Shown in pieces: positions 22,468 through 27,377 of a stretch of DNA of 27,377 nucleotides. The translations under genes and the position numbers were made by a program. The notes under the pieces were generated by a model that worked only from the letters and a program-made list of their open reading frames with translations, was not told the origin of the DNA and made no database searches. Position 1 is the first letter of the stretch, and each line of letters begins with the position of its first letter. Source of the stretch: an uncultured Bacteroides sp. (GTDB lineage Bacteria > Bacteroidota > Bacteroidia > Bacteroidales > Bacteroidaceae); NCBI GenBank assembly GCA_900556625.1, contig USPQ01000029.1, forward strand, positions 1 through 27,377, written 5' to 3'.

Positions 22468-23366
22468 GTGTAAATATTGGCGAATTGAAAATGAAGAATC
22501 CGGTGATGACAGCATCCGGTACATTTGGATACGGTGAAGAGTTCTCTGACTTCATTGATATAGCGCGAATAGGTGGTATTATTGTAAAGGGTACTACTCT
22601 TCACAAACGTGAAGGGAATCCTTATCCACGTATGGCTGAGACTCCTTCGGGGATGTTAAACGCTGTGGGACTGCAAAATAAGGGCGTTGAGTACTTTGTA
22701 GAACATATATATCCTCGCATAAAAGACATAGAAACGAATATGATTGTAAATGTTTCGGGTTCTACTATCGAAGATTATGTGAAAACAGCCGAAATTATTA
22801 ATGAACTTGACAAAATTCCTGCTATAGAGTTAAATATTTCCTGCCCCAATGTAAAGCAAGGTGGTATGGCTTTTGGTGTGTCAGCAAAAGGTGCGTCAGA
22901 AGTGGTGAAAGCAGTACGTTCTGCTTACAAAAAGACACTTATCGTAAAACTCTCTCCAAACGTCACAGATATCACTGAAATAGCTCGTGCAGCGGAAGAA
23001 AGTGGTGCAGATAGTGTATCATTAATCAATACATTATTGGGAATGGCAATCGATGCGGAGCGTAGACGTCCCATTTTATCCACTATAACGGGTGGAATGT
23101 CCGGAGCCGCCGTAAAACCTATCGCATTACGTATGGTATGGCAAGTTGCTAAAGTGGTAAATATTCCTGTCATAGGATTAGGCGGGATTATGGATTGGAA
23201 AGATGCGGTTGAATTCATGCTTGCGGGTGCATCTGCTATCCAGATCGGTACGGCAAATTTCATAGATCCGGCTGTTACCATCAAAGTGGAAGATGGTATA
23301 AATAATTACTTAGATAGATATGGATATAAGTCTGTGAAGGAAATTATAGGTGCGCTTGAGGTATAA
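22455..23366 (+). CDS. pyrD: Dihydroorotate dehydrogenase B catalytic subunit
   Basis: The 303-residue FMN enzyme oxidises dihydroorotate to orotate, the fourth step of UMP synthesis. Class 1B features are TASGTFGYGEEF (19-30), IIVKGTT with K45, the active-site cysteine in ELNISCPN (C130), VKLSPN and the phosphate-binding PVIGLGGI. The pairing with pyrK confirms the NAD-linked class 1B type rather than the quinone-linked class 2. The start ATG lies 13 bases inside the pyrK end. A 20-bp hairpin between this gene and trmD ends the unit. Confidence 0.97.
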   Translation: MADLSVNIGELKMKNPVMTASGTFGYGEEFSDFIDIARIGGIIVKGTTLHKREGNPYPRMAETPSGMLNAVGLQNKGVEYFVEHIYPRIKDIETNMIVNVSGSTIEDYVKTAEIINELDKIPAIELNISCPNVKQGGMAFGVSAKGASEVVKAVRSAYKKTLIVKLSPNVTDITEIARAAEESGADSVSLINTLLGMAIDAERRRPILSTITGGMSGAAVKPIALRMVWQVAKVVNIPVIGLGGIMDWKDAVEFMLAGASAIQIGTANFIDPAVTIKVEDGINNYLDRYGYKSVKEIIGALEV

Positions 23367-23525
23367 CTGCAAACATACAATAACTATTCGCACTAGATAT
23401 ATGAGAAAAATGTTATTCTACCTTCAAGTTTTGATCTGTGAAATTGAATATGAAATGGCGAACGAATAAGATGTTTGTGTTTAGTGTGAAGAGTAAGAGC
23501 TAAAATCTCCAAGCGGAGGATATAA

Positions 23526-23570
23526 TAAAAACGACAGCAGGAAATAAGTTATTTCCTGCTGTCGTTTTTA
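23526..23570. terminator. Bidirectional terminator between pyrD and trmD
   Basis: A perfect 20-bp stem (23526-23545 with 23551-23570) closes a five-base loop, AAGTT. T-runs on both strands make it usable by transcription of both genes; it is the longest perfect hairpin in the window. Confidence 0.93.
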
Positions 23571-23584
23571 TTTACATATTGTTT

Positions 23585-24262
23585 TTATTCTTCCAGCAAG
23601 TCGGGACGAAGTTTCTTGGTGCGCTCCAAAGATTGTTGCAGTTCCCATTCTTTAATCTTGGCTTCATGACCGGATAAAAGAATCTCGGGAACTTTCCAGC
23701 CTTTATAGTCGGCAGGACGAGTATATACAGGTGCTGCCAGCAAATTATCTTGGAAAGAATCGGAAAGTGCAGATTGTTCGTCGGAGATGACTCCCGGAAT
23801 GATGCGTACAATAGCGTCGGCCATGACTGCCGCAGCTAATTCGCCACCTGTCAGGACGTAATCTCCGATACTGATTTCTTTAGTGATCAGGTGCTCGCGG
23901 ATACGATAGTCAATTCCTTTGAAATGTCCACAAAGGATAATAAGATTCTGTGCTAAAGACAGATTGTTGGCCATAGGCTGGTTGAATTGTTCTCCGTCGG
24001 GGGTTGTGAAGATTACTTCATCGTACTCTCGCTCCGCTTTGAGAGCATTGATGCAACGCTCGATAGGCTCTATTTTCATGACCATTCCGGCAAAGCCGCC
24101 AAAAGGATAATCATCGACACGGCGGTATTTATCTTCAGTGTAGTCACGCAGATTGTGAATATGGATTTCTGCAAGTCCTTTGTTCTGAGCCCGTTTCATA
24201 ATGGAACAATTGAAGAATCCCTCAATCATTTCGGGCAAAACCGTTATAATATCAATACGCAT
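23585..24262 (-). CDS. trmD: tRNA (guanine-37-N1)-methyltransferase
   Basis: The enzyme methylates G37 of tRNAs reading CNN-type codons with S-adenosylmethionine, preventing frameshifts. It is a SPOUT-fold dimer of 225 residues. Visible are MRIDIITVLPEM (1-12), RRVDDYPFGGFAGMVMK (47-63), the trefoil-knot cofactor loop GDYVLTGGE (133-141), IPGV (155-158) and the catalytic aspartate in LSDSF (D168). ATG 24262 is chosen: it is the standard family start, and a -7 box at 24279-24286 is upstream, inside the extra nine codons of the longer frame. The gene is divergent from ligA. Confidence 0.97.
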   Translation of the reverse strand: MRIDIITVLPEMIEGFFNCSIMKRAQNKGLAEIHIHNLRDYTEDKYRRVDDYPFGGFAGMVMKIEPIERCINALKAEREYDEVIFTTPDGEQFNQPMANNLSLAQNLIILCGHFKGIDYRIREHLITKEISIGDYVLTGGELAAAVMADAIVRIIPGVISDEQSALSDSFQDNLLAAPVYTRPADYKGWKVPEILLSGHEAKIKEWELQQSLERTKKLRPDLLEE

Positions 24263-24278
24263 AATCTTTAATTTTTCG

Positions 24279-24286
24279 CAAAAGTA
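24279..24286 (-). promoter_or_regulatory. -7 box of trmD
   Basis: Minus-strand TACTTTTG matches TAnnTTTG 16 bases before the ATG, giving a very short leader of about 10 bases. No -33 TTG at the usual distance. Confidence 0.55.
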
Positions 24287-24308
24287 CAAATATTCAAAGA
24301 TAAACCCG

Positions 24309-24316
24309 TATTTTTG
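24309..24316 (+). promoter_or_regulatory. -7 box of ligA
   Basis: TATTTTTG matches TAnnTTTG 20 bases before the ATG; the leader is about 14 bases. The two divergent boxes are only 22 bases apart, so polymerases at trmD and ligA probably compete. Confidence 0.5.
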
Positions 24317-24336
24317 CCTTAAACAATCAAAGAAAT

Positions 24337-26337
24337 ATGGATATAAAAGGAAAAATAGAGGAATTGCGTGCTGAACTTCATCGGCATAACTATAATTATT
24401 ACGTGTTGAATGCTCCTGAAATATCGGATAGGGAGTTTGATGACAAGATGCGTGAACTTCAGGATTTGGAGGAGGCTCACCCGGAATATAAAGATGAGAA
24501 TTCGCCCACTATGCGTGTGGGTAGTGATTTGAACAAGAACTTTACGCAGGTAGCACATAAATATCCTATGTTATCATTGGCGAACACATATTCGGAGGAG
24601 GAAGTCACCGATTTCTATGAACGTGTCCGTAAGGCTCTTAATGAAGATTTTGAGATTTGCTGTGAGATGAAATATGACGGAACATCAATCTCATTGACTT
24701 ATGAGGATGGAAAATTAGTTCGGGCGGTTACTCGTGGAGATGGCGAGAAAGGTGATGATGTGACGGATAATGTGAAAACGATTCGTTCTATTCCGCTTGT
24801 ACTTCACGGTGACAACTATCCTGCCTCATTTGAAATTCGTGGGGAGATTCTTATGCCGTGGGAAGTATTTGAAGCATTGAATCGAGAAAAGGAGGCCCGT
24901 GAGGAACCACTTTTTGCTAATCCAAGAAATGCAGCTTCCGGAACATTGAAGTTGCAAAATTCTTCAGTTGTCGCTTCCCGTAAACTGGATGCGTATTTAT
25001 ATTATCTTTTAGGAAATAATCTGCCTTGCGACGGACATTACGAAAATCTTCAGGAAGCGGCAAAATGGGGCTTTAAAATATCTGATTTAATGCGTAAATG
25101 TCAAACATTAGAGGAGGTTTTTGAATTTATAAATTATTGGGATGTAGAACGTAAAAACTTACCGGTTGCTACGGATGGGATTGTGTTAAAGGTAAATAGC
25201 TTGAGGCAGCAAAAGAATTTGGGGTTTACGGCTAAATCTCCCAGATGGGCTATTGCTTACAAGTTCCAGGCGGAGCGGGCTTTGACTCGTTTGAATAAAG
25301 TGACTTATCAAGTCGGTAGAACGGGGGCTGTTACTCCTGTGGCTAATTTGGATCCGGTACAGCTCTCGGGAACTGTCGTGAAACGTGCATCCTTACATAA
25401 TGCTGATATAATCGAAGGACTTGATTTGCACATTGGAGATATGGTTTATGTGGAAAAAGGTGGTGAGATTATTCCTAAAATCACGGGTGTGGATGTAGAT
25501 GCACGTAGTTTTATGGTTGGTGAGAAGGTCAGGTTCATCACTACTTGTCCTGAATGTGGCAGTAAATTAGTCAGGTATGAAGGGGAAGCTGCTCATTATT
25601 GTCCTAATGAAACGGCTTGCCCTCCTCAGATTAAAGGTAAGATAGAGCATTTTATTAGTCGGAAAGCTATGGATATCGATGGTTTAGGTCCGGAGACGGT
25701 TGATATGTTCTATCGCTTAGGTTTAATTCATAATACCGCTGATTTGTATAAACTCACAATAGACGACATTAAAGGATTGGAGCGTATGGGGGAAAAATCA
25801 GCTGAGAATATTGTAACAGGAATTGCCCAGAGCAAAACAGTTCCTTTCGAACGTGTTATTTTTGCTCTGGGAATCCGCTTTGTGGGTGAAACTGTTGCAA
25901 AAAAGATTGCGAAGTCGTTTGAAAATATAGATGAGTTGAAACGGGCGGATCTTGAAAGATTAGTAAGTATCGATGAAATCGGTGAGAAAATAGCCCAGAG
26001 TATTCTTACGTATTTTGCAAATGAGGCTAATTGCGAGTTGGTGAACAGGTTGAAAGAGGCTGGGCTGCAGTTTTATCGTACTGAAGAAGATTTGAGTGGG
26101 TATACTGATAAGTTAGCGGGACAGTCTATTGTTATCAGCGGTGTGTTTATCCACCATTCGCGTGACGAATATAAAGAACTTATTGAGAAAAACGGAGGGA
26201 AAAATGTGGGAAGTATTTCCGCAAAAACAAGTTTTATTCTTGCTGGAGATAATATGGGACCTGCAAAGTTGGAAAAAGCGCAAAAATTAGGAATAACCAT
26301 ATTAAGCGAAGACGAATTTCTGAAACTTATATCGTAA
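24337..26337 (+). CDS. ligA: NAD-dependent DNA ligase
   Basis: The 666-residue enzyme seals nicks in replication and repair. In order: the NAD-binding Ia domain (YYVLNAPEISDREFD near 22), the adenylation domain with the nucleotidyl lysine in CEMKYDGTS (K112), the OB-fold (about 320-395), the four-cysteine zinc finger starting CPECGSK (about 403-427), helix-hairpin-helix repeats (GLERMGEKSAENI) and a C-terminal BRCT domain (about 590-666) that includes SGVFIHHSRDEYKELI and GPAKLEKAQKLGITILSE. The length is typical and all parts are present. dapA follows after 59 bases with its own promoter. Confidence 0.98.
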   Translation: MDIKGKIEELRAELHRHNYNYYVLNAPEISDREFDDKMRELQDLEEAHPEYKDENSPTMRVGSDLNKNFTQVAHKYPMLSLANTYSEEEVTDFYERVRKALNEDFEICCEMKYDGTSISLTYEDGKLVRAVTRGDGEKGDDVTDNVKTIRSIPLVLHGDNYPASFEIRGEILMPWEVFEALNREKEAREEPLFANPRNAASGTLKLQNSSVVASRKLDAYLYYLLGNNLPCDGHYENLQEAAKWGFKISDLMRKCQTLEEVFEFINYWDVERKNLPVATDGIVLKVNSLRQQKNLGFTAKSPRWAIAYKFQAERALTRLNKVTYQVGRTGAVTPVANLDPVQLSGTVVKRASLHNADIIEGLDLHIGDMVYVEKGGEIIPKITGVDVDARSFMVGEKVRFITTCPECGSKLVRYEGEAAHYCPNETACPPQIKGKIEHFISRKAMDIDGLGPETVDMFYRLGLIHNTADLYKLTIDDIKGLERMGEKSAENIVTGIAQSKTVPFERVIFALGIRFVGETVAKKIAKSFENIDELKRADLERLVSIDEIGEKIAQSILTYFANEANCELVNRLKEAGLQFYRTEEDLSGYTDKLAGQSIVISGVFIHHSRDEYKELIEKNGGKNVGSISAKTSFILAGDNMGPAKLEKAQKLGITILSEDEFLKLIS

Positions 26338-26354
26338 GATATGAAAAATATTCG

Positions 26355-26362
26355 TACTTTTG
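26355..26362 (+). promoter_or_regulatory. -7 box of dapA
   Basis: TACTTTTG matches TAnnTTTG 34 bases before the ATG. The -33 region falls at the end of ligA and lacks a TTG. Confidence 0.5.
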
Positions 26363-26396
26363 TGGCTAAATAAATTAGAGATTATAATTAAAACTC

Positions 26397-27290
26397 ATGA
26401 TACAGACTAAATTGAAAGGAATGGGGGTAGCACTGATTACTCCTTTCAAAGAGGATGAGAGTGTTGACTATGACGCGCTAATGCGTATGGTAGACTATTT
26501 ATTACAGAATAATGCGGATTTCCTGTGTGTGCTGGGAACTACGGCTGAAACGCCGACTCTTACTGAGGAAGAAAAGAAAACTATTAAAAAAATGGTGATT
26601 GACCGCGTTAACGGAAGAGTCCCTATTCTGTTAGGTGTAGGTGGTAATAACACTCGGGCTGTTGTGGAGACATTGAAGAATGATGATTTCACAGGAGTCG
26701 ACGCTATATTGTCTGTTGTGCCATATTATAACAAGCCTTCTCAAGAAGGTATTTATCAGCATTATAAGGCTATTGCCGAAGCAACGGAACTTCCTATTGT
26801 GTTGTATAATGTTCCGGGACGTACAGGTGTGAATATGACTGCTGAAACGACTTTGCGTATCGCACGTAACTTCAGTAATGTGATTGCTATAAAAGAAGCC
26901 TCCGGTAATATTACACAGATGGATGATATCATTAAAAATAAACCTGAGAATTTTAATGTTATATCTGGAGATGATGGCATCACTTTCCCTCTTATTACTT
27001 TAGGGGCTGTTGGCGTTATTTCGGTAATAGGAAATGCTTTTCCCCGTGAGTTTAGCCGTATGACTCGCTTGGCTCTTCAAGGAGACTTTGCTAACGCGCT
27101 GGCTATCCATCATAGATTTACAGAATTGTTTAATCTATTATTTGTAGATGGGAATCCGGCCGGTGTGAAATCAATGTTGAATGCAATGGGAATGATTGAA
27201 AATAAACTTCGGTTGCCACTAGTACCTACGCGCATTACTACGTTTGAAGCTATTCGTAAAGTTTTGAATGAGCTGAATATTAAATGCTGA
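26397..27290 (+). CDS. dapA: 4-hydroxy-tetrahydrodipicolinate synthase
   Basis: The TIM-barrel aldolase condenses pyruvate with aspartate semialdehyde, the first step toward lysine and diaminopimelate. The length is 297 residues. Family marks are LGTTAETPTL (the TT pair of the active site), PYYNKPSQEG with Y111, LYNVPGRTGVN with Y137 and the Schiff-base lysine in AIKEASGN (K166). These are the DapA residues; the related N-acetylneuraminate lyase lacks the PYYNKPS form. Bacteroides diaminopimelate synthesis also feeds peptidoglycan. The remaining 87 bases of the window hold no visible gene. Confidence 0.96.
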   Translation: MIQTKLKGMGVALITPFKEDESVDYDALMRMVDYLLQNNADFLCVLGTTAETPTLTEEEKKTIKKMVIDRVNGRVPILLGVGGNNTRAVVETLKNDDFTGVDAILSVVPYYNKPSQEGIYQHYKAIAEATELPIVLYNVPGRTGVNMTAETTLRIARNFSNVIAIKEASGNITQMDDIIKNKPENFNVISGDDGITFPLITLGAVGVISVIGNAFPREFSRMTRLALQGDFANALAIHHRFTELFNLLFVDGNPAGVKSMLNAMGMIENKLRLPLVPTRITTFEAIRKVLNELNIKC

Positions 27291-27377
27291 TTACAGGAGA
27301 TATTATCAATTTCTGATATATTGTAAGCGTCTCCGCGATTCTATATAGTGTATTAAAATAAAAAGGCTAATGATCCC

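Noticed and set aside
23401..23469. 22-codon frame between pyrD and the terminator
   Set aside because: Too short, no ribosome site and no sign of conservation; it lies in the pyrD 3' leader.

Overview
The window looks like core chromosome of a gut Bacteroides, close to the B. thetaiotaomicron/ovatus group. The reasons are the serine palmitoyltransferase (sphingolipid) gene, the Bacteroidetes-type AMP nucleosidase, the pyrK-pyrD pair, and many upstream regions carrying the Bacteroides -7 box TAnnTTTG instead of an E. coli -10. Nothing in it is an obvious mobile element, prophage or CRISPR array.

Layout. A tRNA-Pro(UGG) runs off the left edge. Next come a 64-residue protein of unknown function, serine palmitoyltransferase (minus) and a divergent lipid-kinase gene (plus): a sphingolipid locus. 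aspS follows, overlapping a GtrA-like membrane protein. This pair converges on a minus-strand set: DUF2148 iron-sulfur-type protein, agmatine deiminase (aguA) and N-carbamoylputrescine amidase (aguB), which make putrescine from agmatine. A 765-bp intergenic region packed with short repeats and palindromes separates this set from a FetA/FetB-like ABC pair. Then come a NIF3-family protein with a coiled-coil zinc-ribbon partner, and a complete RND efflux operon (outer-membrane factor, membrane-fusion lipoprotein, inner-membrane pump).

The second half holds a small PD-(D/E)xK (HsdR N-terminal-like) protein, AMP nucleosidase and DNA polymerase III delta (holA). A very AT-rich stretch of about 1.16 kb with several promoter-like elements comes next, leading to an XRE-type regulator and pyrK-pyrD (class 1B dihydroorotate dehydrogenase). 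trmD is convergent with pyrD across a 20-bp perfect hairpin. ligA and dapA close the window.

Most genes are housekeeping with clear family assignments. The least explained material is non-coding: (1) the 7.99-8.38 kb region, with five copies of a 9-mer, three 22-bp tandem repeats, interlocked palindromes and a perfect 16-bp palindrome; (2) a terminator-like hairpin inside the gtrA coding sequence, which probably serves the converging agmatine operon; (3) the AT-rich region before the XRE gene, with overlapping promoter-like boxes. In several genes the -7 box lies inside or next to the longest open frame, so I shortened the start; such choices are explained entry by entry. Motifs and coordinates were read by eye; no search or folding program was run.
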